From: a candidate division TA06 bacterium ADurb.Bin131
GTDB taxonomy: Bacteria > Ratteibacteria > UBA8468 > B48-G9 > DTJG01
Length of the DNA stretch: 41,322 nucleotides
Direction of reading: 5' to 3'
Assembly: GCA_002070645.1 (NCBI GenBank)
Contig: MWDQ01000035.1
Location: 1-41,322 of the forward strand
Shown here piece by piece: positions 26,029 through 35,355 of this stretch. The notes beneath the pieces are model-generated. The model made no database searches, had not been told where the DNA came from, and was given only the letters and a program-made list of their open reading frames with translations. The position numbers were made by a program, and so were the translations under genes. Numbering within the stretch: the stretch's first letter is position 1; each line of letters starts with the position of its first letter.

Positions 26029-27127
26029 AAAAGACCTGTTGTTTTTTGATAATCTTTTTGAATTCACCAAGGCATTCTTTATAAAACATTTTCCATCCTT
26101 CACATAGTACACTTTTGCCCCTTATATATTTGTGGTTTGGCAATCTGTATTTTTGACAATCACCAGCACAAAATTTGAGGTACTCACATCTATTGCAGTC
26201 AGAATGCCACATTGTTTTTTGTGCACCAAAATTTTTGTATTTTGCTGAGTCAAGAAATATCTGCCAGTCATCATTCATTATATTTCCGAGAAAAGTATAA
26301 TCCCTTACAAAAAAATCACAGGGAAAAATATCCCCATTATGCTCTACAACAAAATACTGGCAACAGTTTTTTTCCATCTGGCATATACCTGGTTGTCTGC
26401 CAAGTAAAACATTGATGATTGAATCAAAAAGCCGTATTGATGTTTTTGTCTGTTCACCAAGCCACATCTCGAATACATCACAGAGAAATCTTCCCCATTG
26501 CCTGGCTTCTATTGTCCAGGGCATTTTTTCTCCATTTTTATTGTACTCTACACAGGGAATATACTGATGATAATAAGATCCTGTATCCTTAAGAAATCTA
26601 TAAACATCCTTTGCCTTTCCTGAATGTGCGGATGTAACAACTGTTAATGTATTAAACTCAACATTATGTTTTTGAAGGATTTTTATAGAAGATAACACCT
26701 TATTAAAAGCATTACTTCCATCTAAGATAATCCTGAATTTATTATGTAATTCTTCTGGTCCATCTATACTGATACCTACAAGAAATGATGCCTGAGAAAA
26801 AAATTCTGCTGTTTCATCATCAATAAGATAACCATTTGTCTGTATGCCATTTCCAATTATACTATTTGGTTTTGCAAAATTTTTTTGAAGATTTATCACA
26901 CCTTTGTAAAAATCAAGCCCCATAAGAAGCGGCTCTCCACCCTGCCATGAAAAAATATATTGCATCTGAGATGTTGCGAGGTATTTTTTAATAAGTACAC
27001 TTAAAACATCAAAGGACATTCTCGTTGGTCTTCCTTTATAAAGAGGCAGTCCCCGGTAAAAGCAATAAATACAGTTAGAGTTGCAATCAGATGATGCTGG
27101 CTTGATAAGTAATGAAAATTGTTTCAT
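26015..27127 (-). CDS. Anaerobic sulfatase-maturating enzyme (radical SAM, SPASM)
   Basis: Converts the active-site Cys of sulfatases to formylglycine without oxygen. The radical SAM cluster is CNSNCIYC (Cys15, Cys19, Cys22), the SAM-binding block is FSWQGGEPLLMG, and the catalytic region SIDGPEELHNKFR follows. C-terminal SPASM cysteines are in CQMEKNCCQYF, FPCDFF and CNRCEYLKFCAGDCQKYR, for two extra 4Fe-4S clusters. I chose the ATG at 27127 (370 residues, the usual length); the longer frame adds 43 residues from the promoter region. It is divergent to a Cys-type sulfatase, its likely client, and has no clear ribosome-binding site. Confidence 0.92.
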   Translation of the reverse strand: MKQFSLLIKPASSDCNSNCIYCFYRGLPLYKGRPTRMSFDVLSVLIKKYLATSQMQYIFSWQGGEPLLMGLDFYKGVINLQKNFAKPNSIIGNGIQTNGYLIDDETAEFFSQASFLVGISIDGPEELHNKFRIILDGSNAFNKVLSSIKILQKHNVEFNTLTVVTSAHSGKAKDVYRFLKDTGSYYHQYIPCVEYNKNGEKMPWTIEARQWGRFLCDVFEMWLGEQTKTSIRLFDSIINVLLGRQPGICQMEKNCCQYFVVEHNGDIFPCDFFVRDYTFLGNIMNDDWQIFLDSAKYKNFGAQKTMWHSDCNRCEYLKFCAGDCQKYRLPNHKYIRGKSVLCEGWKMFYKECLGEFKKIIKKQQVFFNQG

Positions 27128-27172
27128 AATAATACTATTATACATATAACCACAAACAGATAAAAACAGACA
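27128..27172. promoter_or_regulatory. Divergent promoter region between maturase and sulfatase
   Basis: Only 45 bp separate the two starts. On the minus strand TATAAT (27137-27142) lies 9 bp before the maturase ATG, so that mRNA would be almost leaderless. On the plus strand several AT-rich -10-like boxes occur, none clearly best. Neither gene has a Shine-Dalgarno site. Confidence 0.4.
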
Positions 27173-28684
27173 ATGAAAAAAAAGCCAAATATTCTCTTTA
27201 TCACAAGCGATCAGCAACACTATAATACCCTTGGCTGTATAAATCCTGAAATACAAACACCTAACCTTGATAAACTTGCAAAGCAGGGTATAAGGTTTAC
27301 CCGGGCATACTGCACAAATCCAACCTGCACTCCTTCAAGAGCATCCCTTATCACAGGAAAATATCCTGGTCAACACGGAGCATGGACCCTCGGAACAAAA
27401 CTTCCTGAAGACGAACCTACAATTGGTGAATATCTTTCTTCGCAGGGATATCAAACAGCTCTTATAGGTAAGGCTCATTTCCAGCAGTTAAAAGATACCC
27501 CTGAATATCATTCGCTTGAATCAAACCCATTTATGCAAAAACTTGACTTCTGGAAAAGATTTCATGGACCGTTTTATGGCTTCAGGTATGTCGAACTTGC
27601 AAGAAATCATACTGATGAATATCATGTTGGACAACACTATGCAATATGGATGGAGAAAAAGGGTCTGAAGGACTGGAGAAAATATTTCAGAGCCCCTGCT
27701 GGTACAGTAAAAAAACCACAAAAATGGCACTGGAATCTGCCAGAAAAATTTCACTATGATGCGTGGATTGCAGAAAGCACAAAAAAACTTTTGAGTAGTT
27801 ATCACAGAAAAAACCAGAACTTTTTCTTATGGGCGAGTTTTCCTGACCCTCATCCGTCATATCTTGTTCCAGAACCCTGGGACACAATGTATAATCCTGA
27901 AAAGTTAACAATTCCCTGCGTAAAAAAGGACGAACATAAAAAAAATCCTCCTCATTTTCAACTTACCCAGAAGCCAGACCCGGATTTTTCTCCGTGGAGG
28001 GAATCGGGTATGGGGCTTCATGGTTTTCATTCACATCTTTATTTACTGAAAACACTTCGAAAGGATACCACTGTTTACTATGGAATGATTAGTTTGATGG
28101 ATAAATATATAGGGGAGATTCTTAATCATCTTGATGACCTTGGCCTTTCAGAAGATACCCTTGTGATTTTTACAACAGATCATGGTCATCTTATTGGTCA
28201 GCACGGGCTCGCAGCAAAAGGCGCGTTTCATTATGAAGACCTATTGAGGGTTCCGTTTATTGTAAGATGGAATGGTAAAATTCCTAAAAATATGGTTTCA
28301 GATGCGCTTATTTCATTTGTTGATTTTGCACCGAGCATACTATCAATATGTGGATGTAATATACCCAGAACGATGTCTGGCATTGACCAATCACCTGTAT
28401 TTCTTGGAAAGAAAAAATCATTAAGAAACTGGGCTCTTGTTGAAAACAGACATGAACCAACAACAATCTATTTGAAAACATATATTGAAAAAAGATATAA
28501 AATAACTGTTTATTACAGAAGGAACTATGGAGAACTTTTTGATCTAAAAAAGGATCCATTTGAATATAATAACCTCTGGGATGAACCCGAATATAAAGAA
28601 TTGAAAAACGAAATGATAAAAAAACTTCTTTTCGCTGAAATGGAAAAAGAACCATTATGGATGCCGAGGGTATGTTCTGCATAA
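27173..28684 (+). CDS. Type I sulfatase (Cys-type)
   Basis: Sulfate-ester hydrolase of the S1 family, 503 residues. CTPSR (Cys52 to Arg56) is the maturation motif; Cys52 would become formylglycine. Metal-binding residues are in TSDQQHYNTLGC near the start and TTDHGHLIGQHG later. No signal peptide is visible, so it seems cytoplasmic and would act on imported sulfated sugars; the Cys (not Ser) form suits the anaerobic maturase encoded next door. The C-terminal region (ELFDLKKDPFEYNNLW) is typical. The substrate is unknown. Confidence 0.93.
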   Translation: MKKKPNILFITSDQQHYNTLGCINPEIQTPNLDKLAKQGIRFTRAYCTNPTCTPSRASLITGKYPGQHGAWTLGTKLPEDEPTIGEYLSSQGYQTALIGKAHFQQLKDTPEYHSLESNPFMQKLDFWKRFHGPFYGFRYVELARNHTDEYHVGQHYAIWMEKKGLKDWRKYFRAPAGTVKKPQKWHWNLPEKFHYDAWIAESTKKLLSSYHRKNQNFFLWASFPDPHPSYLVPEPWDTMYNPEKLTIPCVKKDEHKKNPPHFQLTQKPDPDFSPWRESGMGLHGFHSHLYLLKTLRKDTTVYYGMISLMDKYIGEILNHLDDLGLSEDTLVIFTTDHGHLIGQHGLAAKGAFHYEDLLRVPFIVRWNGKIPKNMVSDALISFVDFAPSILSICGCNIPRTMSGIDQSPVFLGKKKSLRNWALVENRHEPTTIYLKTYIEKRYKITVYYRRNYGELFDLKKDPFEYNNLWDEPEYKELKNEMIKKLLFAEMEKEPLWMPRVCSA

Positions 28685-28723
28685 AAAAAATTTTTCAACC
28701 ATAATTTCAACAAATTTTTTAAG

Positions 28724-31012
28724 ATGAAAAAAATTTTCTTCTTTATACTAATGGTTTTAATATTTAATATATCTCTGGGGTATTGTCTTTCTCAAAGAAT
28801 ACTTTTTAATTTTGACCAAGATATTGGCGGATGGGCTGTTATAGAGGGTTCTTCAGCAACAGCCAGCATTGAAATAAGCAGAGACAATACAACGCAGGAT
28901 ACCTGTCTTAAGTTTTCAGCAAACTTTCCTGGAGAAACAGGCATAAGGGTTTTGATTAATGAAAACTGGAGTGGGTATCAATCATTGATTTTTGATATGG
29001 TTGTGGATGAAACACCTCTGTATCCTGTAAAATATTTTGTTTATATTAAAGATAAAGAGTGGCTCTGGTACCAGACAAATCAGTATACTGTTAAATATGG
29101 TGTAAATAAGATATCAGTTAATATCTCTGGTTCAAGTCTTGATCTTATTCCAAAGGGTCATAAAAAACCATGGAATCAATATTCAGCAGAAGAAATAAAA
29201 GAGTTTGGTATCAAGTTTACATGCGAGGGAAAATCCTCACAAACAATATACATCGATAATATCAGGTTATCCCCTGTTCTTTTCTCATCAGTAAGGTTTA
29301 ATGCAACAGAAATTCCTCTGTATGAGAAGTTTGAGGTTTCATTTAAGACACCTGTTTATTTTGAAAATCCTTTTGATCCTGACTGTATTGCAATTGATGG
29401 TTATTTTATTTCACCATCCGGTAAAGAGATAATTATCCCTGGTTTTTTTTATCAGGATTTTTATTTTGCCGGGCCAGGAGTAAAAGGAGAAGATAATCTT
29501 CAACCACAGGGATATCCTGAATGGAGGATAAGATTTTCGCCTGCTGAAAAAGGCACCTACAAATTTCGTATAGTTGCCTCAATAAATAAAGGAAATGAAA
29601 CAATTTCCACACAGCAGATGACATTTAAGGTAACCCCATCTTCTAAACACGGGTTTGTTCAGGTGAGTAAAAAGGATAATAGATATTTTGAGTTTGATGA
29701 TGGGACTTTTTTCTATCCAATCGGCCATAATATCCGTTCTTTGAATGACAATAGGTATTCTCAAATATGGAAACGTCCTCTTGCAGCACAAAGTGGGACA
29801 GTAAATTTTGATACATGGCTTGCTGATATGGAAGCAAATAAAGAAAACTTTTTTGAAACATGGATGTCTGCCTGGTGGCTTGCTATTGAATGGAAAAAGG
29901 GATACGGATTCTATGAAGGGCTTCTGAGATATAATTTAAGAAATGCCTGGAAACTTGATTGGATTCTCGAACGCGCAGAAAAAAGGAATATCTTTATTCA
30001 GTTATTAATTGTTAATCACGGCTCTGTCAGTACTTACTGTGACCAGGAATGGCAGGATAATCCATATAATATAAAAAATGGAGGATTTCTCAATTCTCCT
30101 GAGGAATTTTTTACTGATGAACGTGCAAAAACACTTTTCAAAAAAAGATTAAGATATATTGTTGCAAGATGGGGATACAGTCCAAATATCTTCTCATGGG
30201 AACTTGTGAATGAAATGAACCTTATTGGGGCAAGCGGAGAGTTTTACAAAAAAAATATACTTGCAAAGTGGTATGCAGAAATTGGTGATTACCTTGCAAA
30301 GATTGACCCCTGGAATCATATGATAACAGGCCATTATACTATTTTATATGATAGTGATGTTTTTAAACTACCTCAGGTTGACTATGTTTTGACAAATGCA
30401 TACTACGGGGTTAACAATGATAACATTGTTGATGCCCTTAAGCGAATTTCTATCTTCAATGCAAGGTTCAATAAGCCGCATTTTGTTTCAGAGTATGGTG
30501 GAAATTGGAATGCAGGTCCGGAATCTCTTCTTGATGCAGATATTCACAATGGGATATGGGCAGGAAGTCATCTTCCATTTGCTGCATCTCCATTATATTG
30601 GTGGCATAACAACATTGAAGAAAAAAATCTTTATTTCCTTTATAAGGCACTTGCTAATTATATGGCTTTGGAAAATAGATTGGAGGTTAAAGTTGAGCCA
30701 AAAAACATAACAATTTCAGGAGAGGCATCAGATAAGATTAAGTATCTGTGTATGTCAGCCGAAACCAGGACACTTATATGGATTTATGGTCAGGATAGGT
30801 TAAACCGATTACCACAAGATTCAGATCCTTACTTAACAAAAAATTGTGTATGTACGGTAGAAGGCTTGATTCCTGGTGATTATGTGATAGAATTCTGGGA
30901 TACCTATACTGGTATAATTAAAGAAACAAGAAAAATAAAAAATGAGGGTACATTAAATTTTCAATTACCTGATACAAACAAAGATTTTGCAATAAAACTC
31001 TATAAAACCTGA
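28724..31012 (+). CDS. Secreted GH5-like (clan GH-A) glycoside hydrolase
   Basis: 762 residues with a signal peptide (hydrophobic residues 4-20, ending about GYCLS). Residues ~22-190 resemble a carbohydrate-binding beta-sandwich of the CBM11/CIA30 type (ILFNFDQDIGGWAVIEG). Residues ~195-310 resemble the DUF5060 Ig-like domain. A TIM barrel then has NE at 496-497 in WELVNEMNL (acid/base) and Glu590 in FVSEYGGN (nucleophile), the clan GH-A pair. A small C-terminal domain ends near residue 762. It probably acts outside the cytoplasm to release sugars for this locus; the polymer is unknown. No strong ribosome-binding site is seen; direct repeats TTTCAAC lie in the 39-bp leader. Confidence 0.8.
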   Translation: MKKIFFFILMVLIFNISLGYCLSQRILFNFDQDIGGWAVIEGSSATASIEISRDNTTQDTCLKFSANFPGETGIRVLINENWSGYQSLIFDMVVDETPLYPVKYFVYIKDKEWLWYQTNQYTVKYGVNKISVNISGSSLDLIPKGHKKPWNQYSAEEIKEFGIKFTCEGKSSQTIYIDNIRLSPVLFSSVRFNATEIPLYEKFEVSFKTPVYFENPFDPDCIAIDGYFISPSGKEIIIPGFFYQDFYFAGPGVKGEDNLQPQGYPEWRIRFSPAEKGTYKFRIVASINKGNETISTQQMTFKVTPSSKHGFVQVSKKDNRYFEFDDGTFFYPIGHNIRSLNDNRYSQIWKRPLAAQSGTVNFDTWLADMEANKENFFETWMSAWWLAIEWKKGYGFYEGLLRYNLRNAWKLDWILERAEKRNIFIQLLIVNHGSVSTYCDQEWQDNPYNIKNGGFLNSPEEFFTDERAKTLFKKRLRYIVARWGYSPNIFSWELVNEMNLIGASGEFYKKNILAKWYAEIGDYLAKIDPWNHMITGHYTILYDSDVFKLPQVDYVLTNAYYGVNNDNIVDALKRISIFNARFNKPHFVSEYGGNWNAGPESLLDADIHNGIWAGSHLPFAASPLYWWHNNIEEKNLYFLYKALANYMALENRLEVKVEPKNITISGEASDKIKYLCMSAETRTLIWIYGQDRLNRLPQDSDPYLTKNCVCTVEGLIPGDYVIEFWDTYTGIIKETRKIKNEGTLNFQLPDTNKDFAIKLYKT

Positions 31013-31026
31013 TATGGAGGAAAAAG

Positions 31027-32667
31027 ATGAAAAAGATTTTCTATTTATACGATGCAGGACATATTTCAGAAAAAGTAAGGTTAGACGTTGAAAAGATTTT
31101 TACTTCTGACGGAAGGTTTTCTTTTGAGATGGATTCAGACACAAAGATTTTATGTTCATTAAAGGACAAGGATTATGATTCATTGATTATCTTTGTTTCT
31201 GAAGAAAAAAAATTAACAGAAAAAGAGCAGAATGGAATTATTGATTATGTAAAATCAGGCGGTGGGATTGTTTTTATCAATTCATCAATTGAGTGTATTC
31301 TTAAAAATCCTGAGATTAAAAGGACTTCTGGAGTTAATGCAGTAGAGGATAAAGGCATTCAACAATTTTCTGTTTTTATTGATGACAACAACCATTATAT
31401 AACAACAAGGTTTCCATCAGAGTTTGTTTTGACAGATAGGTTTTATTATACCCGGGTTAATAGTTCAAAGATAATATTTTCCACGCCCTGGTGTAATGAG
31501 AAATCCTCTATTGTTTGCGCCAGTGAGTATGGAAATGGCAGATTTGTCTTTATATCTCCAGGGGGTTGTATTTATACCTGGAAGAATTTTAATTTCAGTA
31601 AAATCGTTTTAAGATCAATAGCATGGTGTTGTGGCGAAAAACAAAAAGAAAAAATAATCAATTGTGGACTCATAGGATATGGGCCAATGTTTGGTATGGG
31701 AAAAGGACACGCTACATGGATTGATTCAACAACTGGAATGAAAACAATTGCAATGTGCGATACAAATCCTGAAAGGGTCAATGCTGCAAAACAGGAATTA
31801 CCAAATCTGAAAGGATACTTTACAACACCTGATGATATGCTGAAGATGAAAGAAATTGACCTTGTTGTTGGAATAGTTCCCCATAATGTGCATGCTGATA
31901 TTGCTCTGAAAGCATTTGATTATGGAAAACATGTTATACTTGAAAAACCCTTCTGTATTAATATAAAAGAAGCAAACAAACTCATTGAAACAGCAAAACA
32001 GAAAAATCTTATGTTGAGTGTTTTCCATAATCGTCGATGGGATGGAGATTACATAATAATAAAAGATATCATTGAAAAAGGTCTTATAGGCGAGATTTTT
32101 CATATAGAGTGCTTTATTGGTTCTTTTTCTCACCCGAGATACTGGTGGCGTTCTGACAAAAAAATAAGTGGCGGCATTATGCATGACTGGGGGGCACACT
32201 TTATTGACTGGATCTTAAATCTTATCCCATCAAAAATCACAGGTATATATGGTGATTTCCAGAAAAGGGTATGGTTTTCTGTTTCAAATGAAGACCATGG
32301 GCAGGCAATTATAAGGTTTGAAAACGGTACCACAGCAGATTTTATGATTTCTTCAATCTCCGCTATCAGCAGACCAAAATGGAAGATATTCGGGACAAAG
32401 GGTGCGATTGAAATCTTCTGGGAATCAGCAGATAAAGTAAATCTTGTAAGTTATGCCTCTGGAATAAAACAGGAAAGTACTGTAATGGTTACAATTCCAA
32501 GATATGGTTCTACAGAGTATTATAGAAATATTGCAGACCATCTTTTGATGAACGAGGAATTAATTGTAAAACCAGAGCAATCAAGAAGGGTTATAGGAGT
32601 TGTTGAGGCAGCAGAACAAAGTTCAAAAACAGGTAAGATTGTCGCAGCTTTTGAGAATTGTGAATAA
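31027..32667 (+). CDS. ThuA-like domain fused to Gfo/Idh/MocA oxidoreductase
   Basis: A 546-residue fusion. Residues 1 to ~205 look like a ThuA/glutamine-amidotransferase-like fold (YDSLIIFVSEEKKLTEKEQNGIIDYVKSGGGIVFIN, seen in parts), a domain often found with sugar enzymes. From ~215 an Idh-like half begins: Rossmann CGLIGYGPMFGMGKGH, EKP motif VILEKPFCIN, and catalytic SGGIMHDWGAHFIDWIL. Both parts read without a break. ATG follows GGAGGAAAAAG. It begins 15 bp after the GH5-like gene, likely in one operon. ThuA and Idh-like proteins are often neighbours, so the fusion supports joint function. Confidence 0.82.
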   Translation: MKKIFYLYDAGHISEKVRLDVEKIFTSDGRFSFEMDSDTKILCSLKDKDYDSLIIFVSEEKKLTEKEQNGIIDYVKSGGGIVFINSSIECILKNPEIKRTSGVNAVEDKGIQQFSVFIDDNNHYITTRFPSEFVLTDRFYYTRVNSSKIIFSTPWCNEKSSIVCASEYGNGRFVFISPGGCIYTWKNFNFSKIVLRSIAWCCGEKQKEKIINCGLIGYGPMFGMGKGHATWIDSTTGMKTIAMCDTNPERVNAAKQELPNLKGYFTTPDDMLKMKEIDLVVGIVPHNVHADIALKAFDYGKHVILEKPFCINIKEANKLIETAKQKNLMLSVFHNRRWDGDYIIIKDIIEKGLIGEIFHIECFIGSFSHPRYWWRSDKKISGGIMHDWGAHFIDWILNLIPSKITGIYGDFQKRVWFSVSNEDHGQAIIRFENGTTADFMISSISAISRPKWKIFGTKGAIEIFWESADKVNLVSYASGIKQESTVMVTIPRYGSTEYYRNIADHLLMNEELIVKPEQSRRVIGVVEAAEQSSKTGKIVAAFENCE

Positions 32668-32725
32668 AAACATAGAAAGGAATTTATTCAAAAGACGTGT
32701 ATAACCCTCTTGAGAGGAGTATAAT

Positions 32726-34033
32726 ATGTCAAAAAAAACAGAAGGGTTGTTTGTGGGTGTGGCAGAGATAGAAATAACCCCGCCTGTTGGTACTATGCTT
32801 GCTGGTTCTGTTAAACCAAGGATTTCCACAGGAATAGATGACCCCCTTTATGTAAAGACAATCGTTCTTGAATCTATGGGCAGGAAACTTGCATATGTAA
32901 TTTTTGATCTTATTGCGCTCGAAAAAAAACAAGGGGACAAAGGCATAATGATTGCTTCAGAAAAAACAGGCATTCCCCCTGAAAATATCGTCTGGGCAGC
33001 AAGTCATACCCATACTGGTCCATACACAACACGTCTTCTATCAGATGATACACCAATAAACAATGAGTGGCTTGCAACCATACCAGAGAAGATGGCTGAG
33101 TGTATTATTTCTGCTGATAAAGAAAAAAAACCCGCAAGGTTTTGTAGATTACGAAGTTTTCACAATGGACTCTGCCATAATCGCAGGATAAAATTTAAAA
33201 ATGGCACAGCCATAAACACCTGGCTTCTACCAAACGCTCCTTCTGATCAGCAACCAATTGGTTCAGCGGGACCAATTGATCCTGAGATAGGAATTTTTTC
33301 TTTTGATGATGAAAATGGAAAACTTATGGCAGTGATGTTTCATTTTACTCTGCACACCAATACAAATTTTGGACCAAGATTCAGTGCTGATTATCCTGCG
33401 GTTGTTGCAGCGAGAATCCGTGAGAGATTTGGTCCAAGGGTCATAACACTTTTTATACCAGGTGCCTGCGGGGATATTAACTTAACATGTGGCGGTTACA
33501 GACAGGCAGGAGATGCACTTGCAGAAAAAATTATACCATCCCTTGAAATGAGAAAACCAGAGGGAATTCCTTTATATCTCAAAGCAAAAAAATGTGAAAT
33601 AACTGTGCCGAGAAGAGATTTTACCTCGAATCAAATAGAGAGAATATTAAAATCTGGTTGGGATATTGAAGCCCAGAAGGTTTTTATTAAAGAAATGGAG
33701 ACAATGCGTAAAGAAGGCAAGAAACAGGATGATACTATACTTCAAGCATGGTGCATAGGAAATACTGGATTTGCTTCACTTCCAGGAGAACTTTTTGTTG
33801 AATTAGGGCTAAAAATAAAGAGAGAAAGTCCATTTTCGCATACATATCCAGTTGAGATTGGCGGAGATTATCTTGGGTACCTTATAACAGAGCAGGCATG
33901 GGAAGAAGGTGGGTATGAAGCATTGATTGCGCAGAGTGCAAAGCCATCAGCCTCCGGTGTTAGGATTATGGTGGAAAAATCTCTTGAAATGCTCGGGAAT
34001 CTTCATAAAGATTATTTAATGGCATTAGGTTAG
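32726..34033 (+). CDS. Neutral/alkaline ceramidase N-terminal-like protein
   Basis: A 435-residue protein without signal peptide. It starts with GVAEIEITPPVGTMLAG, the N-terminal block of neutral/alkaline non-lysosomal ceramidases, and has zinc-site-like SHTHTGPYT, HTNTNFGPRFSADYP and IPGACGDINLT. True ceramidases are about 700 residues; the short bacterial relatives that occur with sugar genes probably hydrolyse another amide or ester. The GAGAGGAG site precedes the ATG. A small CCTC-TTGA-GAGG hairpin overlaps that site. It follows the ThuA-Idh gene after 58 bp. Confidence 0.8.
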   Translation: MSKKTEGLFVGVAEIEITPPVGTMLAGSVKPRISTGIDDPLYVKTIVLESMGRKLAYVIFDLIALEKKQGDKGIMIASEKTGIPPENIVWAASHTHTGPYTTRLLSDDTPINNEWLATIPEKMAECIISADKEKKPARFCRLRSFHNGLCHNRRIKFKNGTAINTWLLPNAPSDQQPIGSAGPIDPEIGIFSFDDENGKLMAVMFHFTLHTNTNFGPRFSADYPAVVAARIRERFGPRVITLFIPGACGDINLTCGGYRQAGDALAEKIIPSLEMRKPEGIPLYLKAKKCEITVPRRDFTSNQIERILKSGWDIEAQKVFIKEMETMRKEGKKQDDTILQAWCIGNTGFASLPGELFVELGLKIKRESPFSHTYPVEIGGDYLGYLITEQAWEEGGYEALIAQSAKPSASGVRIMVEKSLEMLGNLHKDYLMALG

Positions 34034-34059
34034 ACGAAAAAACAGGAAGATGGATTTTC

Positions 34060-34136
34060 CCATTTTATCTTTTTCCACTGGGCCGAGCAATACTCGGATT
34101 TTCTCTTCCACTGGGGAAAAAGAGAAAATAAGATGG
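34060..34136. repeat. Long imperfect inverted repeat with a nested hairpin
   Basis: The arm at 34060-34076 pairs with 34115-34136, with a 5-base insertion in the right arm. Inside, CCGAG (34083-34087) and CTCGG (34093-34097) form a second hairpin with a CAATA loop, followed by ATTTTCTCTT, a terminator-like T-rich run. A CCACTGGG octamer is also repeated directly. It lies in the 219-bp gap after the ceramidase-like gene and may terminate that operon or encode a structured RNA. Nothing coding is seen in 34034-34252. Confidence 0.5.
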
Positions 34137-34252
34137 TAAGTCGTTAATATTTCACAATGAATATTCACGGCTCCCTCTGAATATTTACAGGAAAACAACT
34201 AAAACAATTGTCCAGTATTCTTTGGAGATCTTAAACAAAAGGGGGTTAAAAG

Positions 34253-35323
34253 ATGAAAAAATTTAATGTAGGTATTGTTGGATTATCGAGAGGAAGAGGG
34301 TTTGTTAGTTTGTTTGAGGCACATCCTGATGTTAGTGTAAAAGCAGTCTGTGATATTGATGAAGATAAACTTTCAACAGTTGGGGATGCATTTAATCTTC
34401 CTGATAAAGCCAGATTTACAAAATTTGATGACTTTATCAATGCAGATATTGATATTGTGATGATTGCTACACCCATTCCATTTCATACTGAACAAACAAT
34501 TAAATCTCTCGAGGCAGGTAAGCATGTTCTCTGTGAACAAACAGTTGCCTATACGGTTGAAGAATGTCAGATGGTTGTTGATGCTGTAAAACGCACAGGG
34601 AAAAAATATATGATGGCTGAGAATTATTGTTATTTTCATTATATTCGGGAATGGAAGAAAATTGTTGAAGCAGGAAAGATTGGAGAAATACTTTATGCAG
34701 AAGGTGAATATATACACGAAATAGTTAATCTTCTTGTTGATAAAGCAACCGGCAAATTTTATTGGAGACACAATAGACCCCCTATCTGGTATTGCGCCCA
34801 TACACTTGGACCACTGTTGATGCTTATGAATGACAGAATTGTTAAGGCATGTGGTTTAACGACTGGATTTAGATCATATCCTGAATATAAAGACCACCCT
34901 GGATTTCTCGATTTTGAGGTAGGCCTTTTCAAAACAGAAAAAGGGTCTGTTGTCAAAATCCTTCGCAGTCAGGTCCCTGCATGTCCACATTTTGTGTGGT
35001 ATTGTCTTTACGGCACAAACGGGCATCTCGAAAATAAACGGGTGAAGGGTGAGGGTTTTATATATGTAAAAGGCCAGACACCCGAAGATGGAGAAGTTTT
35101 TACAAGTTCCATAGTTGACCCGAACGCACCACCAGAGGCAAAGAAAGGCGGGCACGGAACATCAGAGTATTATATGATAAGGGATTTCCTTTCTTCTATA
35201 GAAAATAACACAAATCCTCCAATAGATGTTTTTCGCGCAACAGAATGGACAATACCTGGTATTATTGCACATAAGTCAGCAATGAAGGATGGTCAATGGC
35301 TTGATGTTCCTATTTTAGGATAA
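34253..35323 (+). CDS. Gfo/Idh/MocA-family protein lacking the EKP lysine
   Basis: A 356-residue Idh-like protein. The Rossmann motif is VGIVGLSRGRG, and VKAVCDIDEDKL ends the second strand with an Asp for NAD. The family EKP motif reads EQT (Glu95-Gln96-Thr97), so the conserved lysine that binds cofactor and substrate is missing, and the usual GG-x(6)-HxxD catalytic block is replaced by PPIWYCAHTLGPLLML. Length and fold are otherwise normal. It may do non-redox chemistry, such as a lyase or hydrolase reaction, or be a regulatory relative. GGGGG precedes the ATG. Confidence 0.85.
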   Translation: MKKFNVGIVGLSRGRGFVSLFEAHPDVSVKAVCDIDEDKLSTVGDAFNLPDKARFTKFDDFINADIDIVMIATPIPFHTEQTIKSLEAGKHVLCEQTVAYTVEECQMVVDAVKRTGKKYMMAENYCYFHYIREWKKIVEAGKIGEILYAEGEYIHEIVNLLVDKATGKFYWRHNRPPIWYCAHTLGPLLMLMNDRIVKACGLTTGFRSYPEYKDHPGFLDFEVGLFKTEKGSVVKILRSQVPACPHFVWYCLYGTNGHLENKRVKGEGFIYVKGQTPEDGEVFTSSIVDPNAPPEAKKGGHGTSEYYMIRDFLSSIENNTNPPIDVFRATEWTIPGIIAHKSAMKDGQWLDVPILG

Positions 35324-35355
35324 GATTTTAATAACCAATCTGTTTTATTCGCTAA

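Noticed and set aside
27128-27256. Longer maturase start at 27256
   Set aside because: Would cover the divergent promoter and the start of the sulfatase; the ATG at 27127 gives the normal N-terminus before the Cys cluster.
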